Part shown: positions 1 through 8,617 of the stretch, one piece after another
Numbering within the stretch: position 1 is the first letter of the stretch
Layout: each line of letters begins with the position of its first letter
Source: Sulfitobacter sp. EhC04
GTDB taxonomy: Bacteria > Pseudomonadota > Alphaproteobacteria > Rhodobacterales > Rhodobacteraceae
Direction: 5' to 3'
NCBI RefSeq assembly: GCF_001650875.1
Contig: NZ_LXYI01000005.1
Span: 104,212 to 168,211, forward strand
Length of the DNA: 64,000 nucleotides
The notes under the pieces: generated by a model
What the model saw: the letters and a program-made list of their open reading frames with translations, nothing else
What the model was told of the DNA's origin: nothing
Database searches by the model: none
Program-made: the position numbers and the translations under genes

Positions 1-304
1 TGGGTGCCTCAGCCGTCTTTGGCGCGTCGGTCACGGAGGGGGCCACTGCCGATGCAGCCGCCGTCGGCGCGGCAACGGCATCCGCCGTCGGCGCTGCAGC
101 AGGACTGCTGCCAGACGCACCCGGACAGATCGCCAGAGAAAGGAACAGACCGACAACCAGCGCGATGACAACCGCCAATATCACGGCTGCGGCAAAGCCC
201 CAGCCCCCGACCAGCATAAACAAAACCCCGATTACAAGGCCGCCAATAATGGCCAGCGCCCAGCTTCTCGTGGTGCAGCTCATCGCATTGTCATTCTCAG
301 CCAT
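1..304 (-). CDS. Small membrane protein downstream of nuoE (3' end cut by window edge)
   Basis: The leftward frame opens at an ATG (304-302) 39 bp after the nuoE stop and is still open at base 1, so only about the first 101 residues are seen. They hold a short polar N-terminus, then two hydrophobic stretches (about residues 15-32 and 36-58), followed by an Ala/Pro/Thr-rich tail. It looks like a small integral membrane protein with a low-complexity soluble tail. I do not recognise a named family. Its place directly after nuoE, where nuoF would be expected next, makes it one of the extra reading frames known to interrupt nuo operons of Rhodobacter relatives. A complex I assembly or accessory role is inference only. 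Confidence 0.7.
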   Translation of the reverse strand, partial: MAENDNAMSCTTRSWALAIIGGLVIGVLFMLVGGWGFAAAVILAVVIALVVGLFLSLAICPGASGSSPAAAPTADAVAAPTAAASAVAPSVTDAPKTAEAP

Positions 305-343
305 CTAATGTTCCCTCTCCCGTCAGACCGGTTCCGGCCCGGA

Positions 344-1603
344 TTAAGTGTCGTAAAGACCATCCTTGCTGGCACGGGTGGAAAACTCGGTCTCCTCACC
401 TGCGGCCAGACGCGTGGCCTGATCCACCCAGCTGTCACGCGACACGCGGCCCTTGAACCCTTTCAGGTTCTGATCGACCCAGGCCACTTCCTCCGCGCCC
501 CAACCGGCAATCTGATCGTAGTGGAAAAAACCCATTTCGTTCAGCATTTTTTCCAACTTGGGCCCGACGCCCTTGATCATCTTGAGATCATCCGCCCCGG
601 AATCACGCGCCGCAGCCATCGTGGCGGGCTTGGTCCCCGGTCCTTCAGGCGCACCGGATTGCGCCTTCACGTCCTGCTTGGCCTTGGGGGCGACGCTGCC
701 TTCGGCCGGTTTTGCCTTGGCCTTGACATCGGGTGCCTCGCCTTCTGCTTCGGCGTATTTGTCCGAACTGTCACCCTTGTTGCGCGGGGCCTTCGCCTCC
801 GCCTTGCTGCGGCCCGCCTGCGCGCCATCGGGGCCTTTGGGCGGCATCATGTCGTCCCGCTTTGCCTTGGACGGTTTGCCGCCCGCATTGGCGGCCTTGC
901 CCTGCCAGGGCGTCAGCAGGGGCACCTCGGTGCCGTCGATCCGCTTGATCGTGTCGCCAATATCGACCGCAAGCTGAACGCTGGCGTTATACTGCGTGCG
1001 ACCGCTGTCGTGATCCTTGAGGCTGGTCAGCCCGCCCAGAGGCTCAGAGGCATAGCGCCCGTTCTGCGGACCCGGCACCGGCACCTTGCCCGCCGCCATC
1101 TCATCCAGCAGCTTGCCGAAACCCTCTGCGGTCAGATCCTCGTAATAATCCTTGCCGATCTGCGCCATCGGCGCATTGGCGCAGGAGCCGAGGCATTCGA
1201 CCTCTTCCCAGGAAAACTTGCCATCCGCCGACAGCTCATGGGCATTCGGCGCGATCCGCTCTTTGCAGACCGCCATCAGGTCCTCTGCCCCGCAAATCAT
1301 GCAGGAGGTGGTGCCGCAGACCTGAATATGTGCCACGGAACCAACGGGTTGCAGTTGGAACATGAAGTAGAAAGTCGCAACCTCAAGCCCCCGGATATAG
1401 GCCATGCCCAGCATCTCCGACACATGCTCGATCGCCGGACGGCTCAGCCAGCCCTCCTGTTCCTGCGCACGCCACAAGAGCGGGATGATGGCAGAGGCCT
1501 GCCGCCCCTCGGGGTATTTGGTGATCTGCGCTTCGGCCCATTTCTGGTTGGCGGGCGTGAAGGCGAAACTCTCGGGTTGGTCGGGGTGCAGTCGGCGGAG
1601 CAT
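344..1603 (-). CDS. nuoE: NADH-quinone oxidoreductase subunit E with long C-terminal extension
   Basis: Peripheral-arm subunit of complex I that carries the N1a [2Fe-2S] cluster. The four ligands are visible as C96, C101 (CGTTSC) and C137, C141 (CLGSC), the usual C-x4-C...C-x3-C pattern of the thioredoxin-like 24 kDa family. The canonical subunit ends near residue 190. Here a further ~230 residues follow: a charged Lys/Ala/Pro-rich linker (about 200-335) and then a compact module at 338-419 starting with [19 protein letters not shown], a helix-hairpin-helix type sequence. Total length 419 aa against about 160-240 in the family. It lies between nuoD (82 bp upstream) and a small membrane gene. 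The function of the extension is unknown. Confidence 0.95.
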   Translation of the reverse strand: MLRRLHPDQPESFAFTPANQKWAEAQITKYPEGRQASAIIPLLWRAQEQEGWLSRPAIEHVSEMLGMAYIRGLEVATFYFMFQLQPVGSVAHIQVCGTTSCMICGAEDLMAVCKERIAPNAHELSADGKFSWEEVECLGSCANAPMAQIGKDYYEDLTAEGFGKLLDEMAAGKVPVPGPQNGRYASEPLGGLTSLKDHDSGRTQYNASVQLAVDIGDTIKRIDGTEVPLLTPWQGKAANAGGKPSKAKRDDMMPPKGPDGAQAGRSKAEAKAPRNKGDSSDKYAEAEGEAPDVKAKAKPAEGSVAPKAKQDVKAQSGAPEGPGTKPATMAAARDSGADDLKMIKGVGPKLEKMLNEMGFFHYDQIAGWGAEEVAWVDQNLKGFKGRVSRDSWVDQATRLAAGEETEFSTRASKDGLYDT

Positions 1604-1640
1604 CAGGTCAGGCTTTCGTAAGTGCAGAGACGGCAGGTGC

Positions 1641-1674
1641 CTCCGGCAGGGGTATTTTCAAAAGGGTAAAGAGG
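1641..1674 (+). repeat. Copy of intergenic GGAGTATTTTTGGCA-like element
   Basis: In the nuoE-nuoD gap the plus strand reads CTCCGGCAGGGGTATTTTC followed by AAAAGGGTAAAGAGG. It resembles four other intergenic sequences in the window (11565-11624, 28600-28621, 32538-32560, 49234-49262), all sharing a C/G-rich block, then G(G/A)(A/G)TATTTT and an A/G-rich tail. Non-coding; function unknown. This copy is the most divergent of the five. Confidence 0.4.
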
Positions 1675-1685
1675 CAAAGACGCGC

Positions 1686-2930
1686 TCACCGGTCAATCTC
1701 CCCGAACACCACATCCATGGTGCCGATGATCGCGGCGACATCCGCCAGTTGGTGACCCTTGGAGATGTGGTCCATCGCCTGCAAGTGCAGGAAGCCGGGT
1801 GCGCGGATCTTGCAGCGGTAAGGCTTGTTGGAGCCGTCGGCCACAAGGTAAACGCCGAATTCCCCCTTGGGGGCCTCGACTGCGCAATAGACTTCGCCCG
1901 CAGGCACGTGGAACCCTTCGGTGTAAAGCTTGAAGTGGTGGATCAGGCTTTCCATGTCGGTTTTCATCGCGGTGCGGCTGGGCGGCGTGATCTTGCCGCG
2001 CGCCAGCACATCACCCTGCCCTTCGGGCGCGCGCAGTTTTTCGATGGCCTGTTCCATGATGTGAACGGACTGGCGCATTTCCTCCATCCGGCAGAGGTAA
2101 CGGTCAAAGCAGTCGCCGTTCTTGCCCACCGGCACCTGGAAGTCGAATTCGTCATAACATTCATAGGGCTGCGCGCGCCGCAGGTCCCAGGCCAGGCCCG
2201 ATCCCCGCACCATCACACCGGAGAAGCCGTAATTCAGAATGTCCTCTTCGCTGACCACGCCGATATCGACGTTGCGCTGTTTGAAGATGCGGTTTTCGGT
2301 CAGCAACCCGTCAATGTCCGCAAGGATATCGGGGAAGGATTTGCACCAGGCCTCGATATCGTCGATCAGCGCATCGGGCAGGTCCTGATGCACGCCGCCG
2401 GGCCGGAAATAGGCCGCGTGCAGACGCGCGCCGCAGGCCCGCTCGTAAAAGATCATCAGCTTTTCGCGCTCTTCAAAGCCCCAGAGCGGCGGGGTCAGCG
2501 CGCCCACGTCCAGCGCCTGCGTGGTCACGTTCAGCAGGTGGTTCAGCACCCTGCCGATTTCGCAGAACAGCACCCGGATCAGCGAGGCGCGGCGCGGTAC
2601 CGGTGTGCCGGTCAGCTTTTCGATGGCCAGACACCAGGCATGCTCTTGGTTCATCGGCGCCACGTAATCCAGCCGGTCGAAATACGGCAGGTTCTGCAAA
2701 TACGTCCGGCTTTCCATCAGCTTTTCGGTGCCACGGTGAAGCAGGCCGATATGCGGGTCGCAACGTTCGACGATCTCGCCGTCCAGTTCAAGCACCAGCC
2801 GCAAAACCCCATGCGCCGCAGGGTGTTGCGGGCCGAAGTTGATGTTGAAATTGCGGATCTTCTGTTCGCCTGTCAGGGCGTCGGTCGATCCGTCGTCATA
2901 GCGGTTCACGCGAATATCGCCGTCCATCAT
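1686..2930 (-). CDS. nuoD: NADH-quinone oxidoreductase subunit D (49 kDa)
   Basis: Complex I subunit of the quinone-binding module, related to the large subunit of NiFe hydrogenases. The 414-residue length and conserved blocks ([13 protein letters not shown] near residue 33, [20 protein letters not shown] near 63, and the C-terminal [10 protein letters not shown] and [17 protein letters not shown] ends) are typical of full-length NuoD. The ATG at 2930 overlaps the stop codon of the preceding 39-aa gene (ATGA-type junction), which suggests translational coupling. It is the sixth reading frame of the leftward nuo operon. Confidence 0.97.
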   Translation of the reverse strand: MMDGDIRVNRYDDGSTDALTGEQKIRNFNINFGPQHPAAHGVLRLVLELDGEIVERCDPHIGLLHRGTEKLMESRTYLQNLPYFDRLDYVAPMNQEHAWCLAIEKLTGTPVPRRASLIRVLFCEIGRVLNHLLNVTTQALDVGALTPPLWGFEEREKLMIFYERACGARLHAAYFRPGGVHQDLPDALIDDIEAWCKSFPDILADIDGLLTENRIFKQRNVDIGVVSEEDILNYGFSGVMVRGSGLAWDLRRAQPYECYDEFDFQVPVGKNGDCFDRYLCRMEEMRQSVHIMEQAIEKLRAPEGQGDVLARGKITPPSRTAMKTDMESLIHHFKLYTEGFHVPAGEVYCAVEAPKGEFGVYLVADGSNKPYRCKIRAPGFLHLQAMDHISKGHQLADVAAIIGTMDVVFGEIDR

Positions 2931-3046
2931 TTACGTCCCTTCGACTGGCGGTCCAGCGGCTGCGGGTCATCCCGGCGGATGCGCAGCGGAACCTGTTGGC
3001 GCGCACCAAGCAAACGGGCAAACAATTCTTCCAGAAATGCGATCAT
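2927..3046 (-). CDS. 39-aa micro-gene between nuoC and nuoD
   Basis: A 39-residue frame with ATG at 3046-3044 and TGA at 2929-2927. The N-terminal half is amphipathic ([18 protein letters not shown]), the C-terminal half strongly basic ([19 protein letters not shown]). Its start overlaps the stop of the 57-aa gene upstream (TGATG) and its stop overlaps the nuoD start (ATGATG), so all three are probably translated in series. No family recognised. The support for coding is the double stop/start overlap and the absence of any gap between nuoC and nuoD other than these two frames. Confidence 0.65.
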   Translation of the reverse strand: MIAFLEELFARLLGARQQVPLRIRRDDPQPLDRQSKGRK

Positions 3047-3219
3047 CACAGTTTCTCCAACTCTTGCAGCTTCAGCCCCATCCACCACAATAGCGCGATG
3101 GTTCCGAAAGGGACGACACAGACCGCCGCCCAGTATTTGTTGATGCCAAAGAACGGCAGCAGCTTGAGCATCGGAATGGCCGTCAGCGCCGACAGGATAA
3201 GCCACCACATGCCGCCCAT
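3046..3219 (-). CDS. 57-aa membrane micro-gene following nuoC
   Basis: A 57-residue frame that starts at 3219 inside the nuoC stop (TAATG) and ends at 3046, overlapping the next start. The sequence [20 protein letters not shown] opens a hydrophobic segment. A second one (about residues 31-48, WAAVCVVPFGTIALLWWMG) follows, and the C-terminus LKLQELEKL is polar. Two short transmembrane helices are therefore likely. Rhodobacter-type nuo operons are known to hold unidentified reading frames between nuo genes, and this fits that habit. A role as complex I accessory or assembly peptide is inference. Confidence 0.72.
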   Translation of the reverse strand: MGGMWWLILSALTAIPMLKLLPFFGINKYWAAVCVVPFGTIALLWWMGLKLQELEKL

Positions 3220-3827
3220 TACTTGGCTCCTTCCGCCTTGTCGTCACCGGGCAGGATGTATTCCGCACCCTCCCAGGGCGACATGAAATCAAACTGGCGG
3301 TATTCCTGCACCAGCGACACCGGCTCATAGACGACCCGCTTTTGCGCCTCGTCATAGCGCACTTCGGTATAGCCCGTGGTCGGAAAATCCTTGCGCAGCG
3401 GATAGCCGCGAAAGCCATAGTCGGTGAGAATGCGGCGCAGATCCGGGTGACCGGAGAACAGGATGCCGTACATGTCGAAAACTTCACGCTCGAACCAGTT
3501 GGCCGACGGGTGGACATTGACCAGGCTTGGCACCATGTCCTTTTCCCGTGTCGCCACCCGCAGGCGGATGCGGTGGTTCTGGTACATGCTCAGAAAGTGA
3601 TAGACCACGTCGAACCGCTTGGCCCGCCCGGCATAATCCACTGCCGTGATGTCCACGAGGGTGGAGAACCGGCAGGTCGGGTCACCCCTGAGAAACTCCA
3701 CCAGCCCGGCGATATTGGTCAGGGTGACGTCCATGTTCAACTCACCCTGCGCAATGTCCCACGCCAGGATGCAATCGGGGCGTTTGGCCTCGATATAGGC
3801 ACCAAGTTCCTGAAGTTGCTCGCTCAT
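3219..3827 (-). CDS. nuoC: NADH-quinone oxidoreductase subunit C (30 kDa)
   Basis: Peripheral subunit of complex I that packs against NuoD. At 202 aa it is a stand-alone NuoC rather than the NuoCD fusion of enterobacteria. Recognisable features are [12 protein letters not shown] near residue 60, the [15 protein letters not shown] strand region, and the signature [20 protein letters not shown] near 114-133 with the following [15 protein letters not shown]. It follows nuoB after a 24-bp gap and its TAA overlaps the start of the next micro-gene by one base. Confidence 0.97.
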   Translation of the reverse strand: MSEQLQELGAYIEAKRPDCILAWDIAQGELNMDVTLTNIAGLVEFLRGDPTCRFSTLVDITAVDYAGRAKRFDVVYHFLSMYQNHRIRLRVATREKDMVPSLVNVHPSANWFEREVFDMYGILFSGHPDLRRILTDYGFRGYPLRKDFPTTGYTEVRYDEAQKRVVYEPVSLVQEYRQFDFMSPWEGAEYILPGDDKAEGAK

Positions 3828-3851
3828 CTTAAATCCTTCCAGACGCGCGGT

Positions 3852-4397
3852 TCATCGCACGATTGTCCCGGTCCGGCGCATCTTGCGTTGCAACTGCATG
3901 ATCCCGTACAGCAGCGCCTCTGCGGTGGGTGGGCAGCCCGGCACATAGACATCCACCGGCACGATCCGGTCACAGCCGCGCACCACGGAATAGCTGTAGT
4001 GGTAATAGCCGCCGCCATTGGCGCAGGACCCCATGGAGATCACATAGCGCGGCTCGGGCATCTGGTCATAGACCTTGCGCAGCGCGGGGGCCATCTTGTT
4101 GGTCAAGGTGCCTGCCACGATCATCAGGTCCGACTGGCGCGGAGAGGCGCGCGGTGCGGTGCCGAAACGCTCAAGGTCATAGCGCGGCATGGAGGTGTGC
4201 ATCATCTCGACCGCGCAACAGGCCAGACCAAATGTCATCCAGTGCAGCGAACCGGTGCGCGCCCAGTTGATGATGTCCGCTGTGGAGGTGACAAGGAAAC
4301 CCTTGTCCTGCAAGGCCGCATTCAGGCTTTGCGTATCGACTTCGCGGTCCGGACCGGCCTTGTAGCTGCCCGGTGTGCCTGCGTCCGTTACTGCCAT
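3852..4397 (-). CDS. nuoB: NADH-quinone oxidoreductase subunit B (N2 cluster)
   Basis: Complex I subunit that binds the terminal [4Fe-4S] cluster N2, which donates to quinone. The four ligands are seen as the adjacent pair C60-C61 ([11 protein letters not shown]), C125 (MGSCANGGG) and C155 (VPGCPPTAE). I place the start at the ATG at 4397 because an AAGGGG ribosome site lies just ahead of it. An in-frame ATG at 4418, inside the end of nuoA, would add seven residues. The start overlaps the last codons of nuoA, so the two are likely translationally coupled. 181 aa, normal length. Confidence 0.96.
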   Translation of the reverse strand: MAVTDAGTPGSYKAGPDREVDTQSLNAALQDKGFLVTSTADIINWARTGSLHWMTFGLACCAVEMMHTSMPRYDLERFGTAPRASPRQSDLMIVAGTLTNKMAPALRKVYDQMPEPRYVISMGSCANGGGYYHYSYSVVRGCDRIVPVDVYVPGCPPTAEALLYGIMQLQRKMRRTGTIVR

Positions 4398-4753
4398 TCC
4401 AGCGCCCCTTTCTTCCATTCATAGGCAAAGCCTGCCGTCAGCACGCCCAGGAACACCATCATCGACCAGAAACCGACCATCGAAATATCCTTGAACGCGA
4501 CCGCCCAGGGGAACAGGAAGGCAATCTCAAGGTCAAAGATGATGAACAGGATCGAGACCAGATAGAACCGAACGTCGAATTTCATGCGCGCATCGTCGAA
4601 CGCATTGAACCCGCATTCATAGGCCGACACTTTTTCAGGGTCCGGGTTGCGCACGGCGACGATGACGGCGGCAAGGATCAGGATGGCTCCGAATCCGATG
4701 GCCACGGCCAGAAAAACGAGGATAGGCAGATATTCCCGCAGCATGTCGTCCAA
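4388..4753 (-). CDS. nuoA: NADH-quinone oxidoreductase subunit A
   Basis: Small membrane subunit of complex I with three predicted transmembrane helices (about residues 8-30, 63-85, 92-112) and the conserved YECGF cysteine loop near residue 46, which lies by the quinone site. First gene of the operon. The start is read as TTG at 4753 because an AAGGAG Shine-Dalgarno lies seven bases ahead. The first ATG, three codons further in (4744), would be poorly spaced. 121 aa, the usual size. Confidence 0.95.
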   Translation of the reverse strand: MDDMLREYLPILVFLAVAIGFGAILILAAVIVAVRNPDPEKVSAYECGFNAFDDARMKFDVRFYLVSILFIIFDLEIAFLFPWAVAFKDISMVGFWSMMVFLGVLTAGFAYEWKKGALEWQ

Positions 4754-4822
4754 GGGGAGGCTCCTTTATGGTGCTGGGCACAGATGCGCCGGGGCGCTCG
4801 GGCCAGTCATGGCTTGGCTTCG

Positions 4823-4851
4823 GGTTTACTCTGCCGTCCCGACAGGGTCAA
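4823..4851 (-). promoter_or_regulatory. Likely sigma-70 promoter of the nuo operon
   Basis: On the minus strand TTGACC (4851-4846) and TAAACC (4828-4823) are separated by exactly 17 bp, about 70 bp ahead of the nuoA start. The -35 is close to consensus and the -10 is weak, as is common in high-G+C alphaproteobacteria. The region from 4754 to 4911 has no other gene. Confidence 0.5.
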
Positions 4852-4911
4852 CCAAGGGGCCATGATTTTGGCAGGGCGAAACCGACAGCCGCACGGCGGG
4901 ATCATCATTGC

Positions 4912-5811
4912 CTAAACGCCGTGCAGATCGACCAGATCACGCCAGCGGTAAATCGGCTCAAACCCCAGCAGATCACGGGCTTTGGCGATGCTGTAAAAGG
5001 TCTCGTCCTCGCCCATCTCGCCCATCACCGGGACGTCCGGATAATACCTGTCCAGCAAGGTCTGTGTTGACAGATCGACGGAATGTTCCGCATTTGCCGC
5101 ATTGAACACCTGATAGCCCAGACCATCGGTCTGCAAACAGCGCTCGACCATCTGGCCGAGGTCGCGCGCGTCGATATAGGCAAAGATGTTGCGTTCGCGC
5201 ATGCCGGGGTTTGCGATGAAGTCGGGGAAAAGCGTTTCATATTCATGCGGCTCGATCACATTGTTGATCCGCAGCCCATAGATATTGGCCCCCGACCGGG
5301 CCTGAAAACTGCGCGCTGTCGCCTCGTTACAGACCTTGGACATGGCATAGCTGTCTTCGGGCACGGTGGGGTGTTCCTCGTCCACCGGCAGATAGGCAGG
5401 CTTGCGCGGACCATCGGCGAAACAGACGCCATAGGTCGTTTCGGAAGAGGCAAAGATGATCTTGGGGATGCGGTTTTTCACCGCCGCGTCGATGACGTTG
5501 TAGGTGCTTTGCGTGTTGTTGCGAAAGGTTTCGTTGTCCGACCGCAGCAGGATACGCGGCACGGCGGCAAAATGCACCACGGCGTCAAAGGCAGGCACGC
5601 CGCCGCCCGGTTCCAGTTCGGACAGGTTGGCATAGCTTTGCATGACATCAAAAACCTGCCCCGCATCGGTCAGATCGGCGATCCGGTTGTCGACGCCCGC
5701 GTGCTCCAGCGGTGCCAGATCGACGTTCAGCACCTGATGCCCCTGCGCCAGAAGGTAAGGCACCACATGCCGCCCGGCCTTGCCAGTGCCGCCGGTAAAT
5801 AGAATGCGCAT
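4912..5811 (-). CDS. NAD-dependent epimerase/dehydratase (extended SDR)
   Basis: A 299-residue Rossmann-fold sugar-nucleotide-type epimerase/dehydratase. The N-terminal dinucleotide motif is GGTGKAG at residues 6-12 and the acidic D of LNVDLAPLE follows the second strand. The catalytic SYAMSKVCNEA (YxxxK) lies in the middle, preceded by FASSETTYG with the active-site Ser/Thr. The start at 5811 is preferred over an upstream frame start because an AGGAG site stands eight bases ahead. Substrate cannot be read from sequence; the family includes uronate dehydrogenases and nucleotide-sugar epimerases. It is separated from the nuo promoter by only a short gap but is not part of that operon. Confidence 0.88.
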   Translation of the reverse strand: MRILFTGGTGKAGRHVVPYLLAQGHQVLNVDLAPLEHAGVDNRIADLTDAGQVFDVMQSYANLSELEPGGGVPAFDAVVHFAAVPRILLRSDNETFRNNTQSTYNVIDAAVKNRIPKIIFASSETTYGVCFADGPRKPAYLPVDEEHPTVPEDSYAMSKVCNEATARSFQARSGANIYGLRINNVIEPHEYETLFPDFIANPGMRERNIFAYIDARDLGQMVERCLQTDGLGYQVFNAANAEHSVDLSTQTLLDRYYPDVPVMGEMGEDETFYSIAKARDLLGFEPIYRWRDLVDLHGV

Positions 5812-5879
5812 CGTTGGTACTCCTGTTTCTGTCAAAGGCCCAACGCATCAGCGCCGGATACGGTTCAGTCCGACGCGGT

Positions 5880-6851
5880 TCAGGACGCGACCCTGGCCAT
5901 CCATCTGGCGATCATGTCGTGCTGCACCCGCGCCTGTTCCGCCACGCGGTAAAAGCTCACCAATTCGCGCACAGGCGCGCTGATCTTCTCAAAGCCCGAG
6001 ATGAAGGCGACGATCACCCCCACCTGGGTTTCCCCCTGCATCACCAGATATCCGCCAAAGATCAGCACCGACAGGGGCCCCAGCGCGTTCAGCAGGTTCA
6101 GGGCCCCCTTCAGCGCAAACTTCAGCAGGTTGAAGCGGATGCGGTTGTCAAAGATCCGGTCAAGGATACGCGCGCCTTCCTCCTGCACCGGCGCGTCCAT
6201 GTCCGAGATCCGGTCGCCAAGCTCGCGGATATAGCCCACCCGCTCCTCCACCAGCTCGTTCAGGCGGCGCTGCAAAAAGGGCGTCAGAATGATCTGCGGC
6301 ACCATAAAGGCCAGTGCAAACAGCGCGATGCTGGGCTGCACCACGAACATATAGCCCAGCACGCCCAGCAGAATTGCCACATTGGCGCAGGATTGTGACA
6401 GCGCCTCTCCCACAAAGCCGCCCAGTTTCTCGACCTCGGAGCCGATGATCGACACCACCCGCCCCTCACTGTCCTGGGTCGTTTCGATCTTGTCGCCATA
6501 CAGCCCCAGCAGGTGCCGCCGGGTATAGATGTTGGTGCTTTCCGTCAGCCATGACTGATAGGCGCGCAGGGCGAATTTCCCGGCCTGATGCAGGACAATG
6601 ACAGCCAGATAGGCCAGCCCGAACCGGATCAGCAGCGGGACATTCTGCGTCTCCACCACCTCGTTCACGATGCGGCGCTGCAATTCGATGGGGGCGAGGT
6701 TCAGCGCCGCCACGATCACCGCCCCGATACAGCAGCCAACCTGGTGCCAGCCGGTCATGCGCCAGACATAGCCCCAGACCGTGCTGGCGGCACTGTCGTC
6801 GCCGGTCAGTTCGACCTCGCGGGGGCTGAAGTAGTCAACAATGGATTTCAA
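5880..6851 (-). CDS. ABC exporter-type transmembrane domain protein without ATPase domain
   Basis: A 323-residue protein that matches only the six-helix membrane half of type IV (exporter) ABC transporters. Hydrophobic helices lie at about residues 36-58, 75-95, 150-172, 175-195, 253-275 and 277-292. The coupling-type intracellular segments (ESTNIYTRRHLLGLY, FLQRRLNELVEERVGYIREL) are present. It stops after the last helix with no Walker A, signature or Walker B sequence, and no separate ATPase gene is adjacent. The neighbours are an epimerase downstream and the liu operon upstream, both on the same strand. It may pair with an ATPase encoded elsewhere or have a non-transport role. Confidence 0.8.
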   Translation of the reverse strand: MKSIVDYFSPREVELTGDDSAASTVWGYVWRMTGWHQVGCCIGAVIVAALNLAPIELQRRIVNEVVETQNVPLLIRFGLAYLAVIVLHQAGKFALRAYQSWLTESTNIYTRRHLLGLYGDKIETTQDSEGRVVSIIGSEVEKLGGFVGEALSQSCANVAILLGVLGYMFVVQPSIALFALAFMVPQIILTPFLQRRLNELVEERVGYIRELGDRISDMDAPVQEEGARILDRIFDNRIRFNLLKFALKGALNLLNALGPLSVLIFGGYLVMQGETQVGVIVAFISGFEKISAPVRELVSFYRVAEQARVQHDMIARWMARVAS

Positions 6852-6928
6852 TCGTCACTCCGGCATTGCGGTCAGGGTCGCCGTAGAGGTGCGGCAAATG
6901 AACGGCCAGCACAAGCAGCGATGGCGGC

Positions 6929-7711
6929 TCACGCCACCCAGGCCGGTTTGCGCTTGTCAAAGAAGGCACCAATCCCCTCGGCGGCTTCCTCGGTCTCCCA
7001 ACGGGCCGCAAGGGCTGCGATGGACATCTCCACCGCCGCCTGTGTGGCGGCTCCGCCCAGGTCCAGCGCCAGCGCCTTGGCCGCAGCCACCGCACCCGGC
7101 GCGCAGGAGAGGTAAGGTGCCACTTCGCGCTCCACCGCGGCGTCAAGGTCTTCGGCCGCTACGGCACGGGCCAGCAGGCCCAGCGATACCGCCTCTGCCG
7201 CATCGAACAGCCGGGCAGACATGAAAACCCGCCGCGCCATGCCTTCGCCCATCCGGGCGATCACGTAGGGGCCGATGGTGGCCGGGATGATCCCCAGCCG
7301 GGTTTCGGTGAACCCCATACGCAGGCCGTCCACGCCGATGGCCACGTCGCAGACGCTGGCCATGCCGACCCCGCCGCCGAATGCATTGCCCTGTACACGC
7401 CCGATCAACGGCTTGGGCAACCGGTTCAGCGCGCCCAGCATATCCGCCAGCTTGCGCGCCTCTGCCGACCGGGTCTCGGCATCCATGTCACGCTGGTCGC
7501 GCATCCAGCCCAGATCGCCGCCCGCACAGAAAGAGGCCCCCGCCCCGGTCAGCACCACCACGCGCACGGCGTCATCCGCCCCCAGTTGCGCCGCCGCCGC
7601 CGTCAGGTCCGCCAGCATCTGCGCCGACATGGCGTTGTGCTTGTCGGCGCGGTTCAGGGTCAATGTGGCGACGCCGCGCGCGTCGGTTTCGATCGTGATC
7701 GTCTCAGGCAT
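6929..7711 (-). CDS. liuC: Methylglutaconyl-CoA hydratase (enoyl-CoA hydratase family)
   Basis: Crotonase-fold enzyme, 260 aa, expected to hydrate 3-methylglutaconyl-CoA to HMG-CoA in leucine breakdown. The two oxyanion-hole regions are visible as GAGASFCAGGDLGWM (about 55-69) and NAFGGGVGMASVCD (about 108-121), and the active-site Glu region MGFTETRLGIIPAT follows. The sequence alone would allow any short-chain enoyl-CoA hydratase. The assignment comes from the operon, where it overlaps HMG-CoA lyase by eight bases and stands with both methylcrotonyl-CoA carboxylase subunits. Last gene of the liu operon. Confidence 0.9.
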   Translation of the reverse strand: MPETITIETDARGVATLTLNRADKHNAMSAQMLADLTAAAAQLGADDAVRVVVLTGAGASFCAGGDLGWMRDQRDMDAETRSAEARKLADMLGALNRLPKPLIGRVQGNAFGGGVGMASVCDVAIGVDGLRMGFTETRLGIIPATIGPYVIARMGEGMARRVFMSARLFDAAEAVSLGLLARAVAAEDLDAAVEREVAPYLSCAPGAVAAAKALALDLGGAATQAAVEMSIAALAARWETEEAAEGIGAFFDKRKPAWVA

Positions 7712-8570
7712 CCACCGCCCCCCGCATCGCCTGCGCCATGGCGGCGGCCTCCTCTACGATGGTCTGGTCGACCCCCGTCTTGTAGCCCAGCGCCAACAGA
7801 TGCGCATTCACCGCTTCGGTGGCCACATTCCCGGCCGAGCCCGGCGCATAGGGACAGCCGCCCAGGCCCCCCACAGCCGCATCAAAGACCCGCAGGCCCA
7901 GCGACAACGAGGTGTCGATATTGGCCATCGCGCGGCCATGGGTATCATGATAATGCCCGGCAAGCCGCCCCACCGGCACCACGTCGCGCACCGCAAGCAA
8001 CATCCGCGCGATGCTGTCGGGCCTGCCCGCGCCGATGGTGTCGCCCAGGGAAATCTCGTAGCAGCCCATCGAGAACAGCCGGTCTGCCAGCGCCGCCACC
8101 GCCCCCGGTGCCACCGGCCCGTCATAGGGGCATTCGACCACGCAGGAGATGTAGCCCCGCACCGGTATGTCCCGGTGCCGCGCATCCTCCAGAATCGGCG
8201 CGAAGCGTTCGATCGATTCCGCAACCGAGGCGTTGATGTTCTTGCGGCTGAACCCTTCGGAAGCCGAGGCAAAGATCGCCACCTCGTCCACACCTGCCGC
8301 CAGCGCATCTTCGTAGCCGCGCATGTTCGGCGTCAGCGCGGCATAGCGCACCCCCTCGCGACGCGAGATCCCGGCCATCACCTCGCCCGAGCCGGCCATC
8401 TGCGGCACCCATTTGGGCGACACGAAAGACGCGCATTCGATGCGCCCAAAGCCCGCACCCGACAGCAGATCGACCAACGCGATCTTCTCCCTTACGGGTA
8501 TCTCGCGCGCCTCGTTCTGCAACCCGTCGCGGGGGCCGACTTCAAATATCTCACAAGGTCCAAGGCTCAT
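7704..8570 (-). CDS. liuE: Hydroxymethylglutaryl-CoA lyase
   Basis: Cleaves HMG-CoA into acetyl-CoA and acetoacetate, the last step of leucine catabolism. The 288-residue TIM-barrel protein shows the N-terminal EVGPRDGLQNE (catalytic R and D), the metal-binding HYHDTHGRAMAN and the family signature GGLGGCPYAPGSAGN containing the catalytic cysteine of the mobile loop. The stop overlaps the start of the hydratase gene downstream by eight bases. Full length with all key residues present. Confidence 0.96.
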   Translation of the reverse strand: MSLGPCEIFEVGPRDGLQNEAREIPVREKIALVDLLSGAGFGRIECASFVSPKWVPQMAGSGEVMAGISRREGVRYAALTPNMRGYEDALAAGVDEVAIFASASEGFSRKNINASVAESIERFAPILEDARHRDIPVRGYISCVVECPYDGPVAPGAVAALADRLFSMGCYEISLGDTIGAGRPDSIARMLLAVRDVVPVGRLAGHYHDTHGRAMANIDTSLSLGLRVFDAAVGGLGGCPYAPGSAGNVATEAVNAHLLALGYKTGVDQTIVEEAAAMAQAMRGAVDA

Positions 8571-8617
8571 ATCGTCCCCTTTCAGGTGTTGTCAGGCACA
8601 AACGGGTGCCAACCGGG

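Noticed and set aside
1404..3143. Long open frame on the plus strand opposite nuoD and the micro-genes (579 codons).
   Set aside because: Antisense shadow. nuoD and its neighbours explain the DNA fully, and the frame shows His/Arg/Gly-rich composition typical of reverse-strand reading of high-G+C genes.
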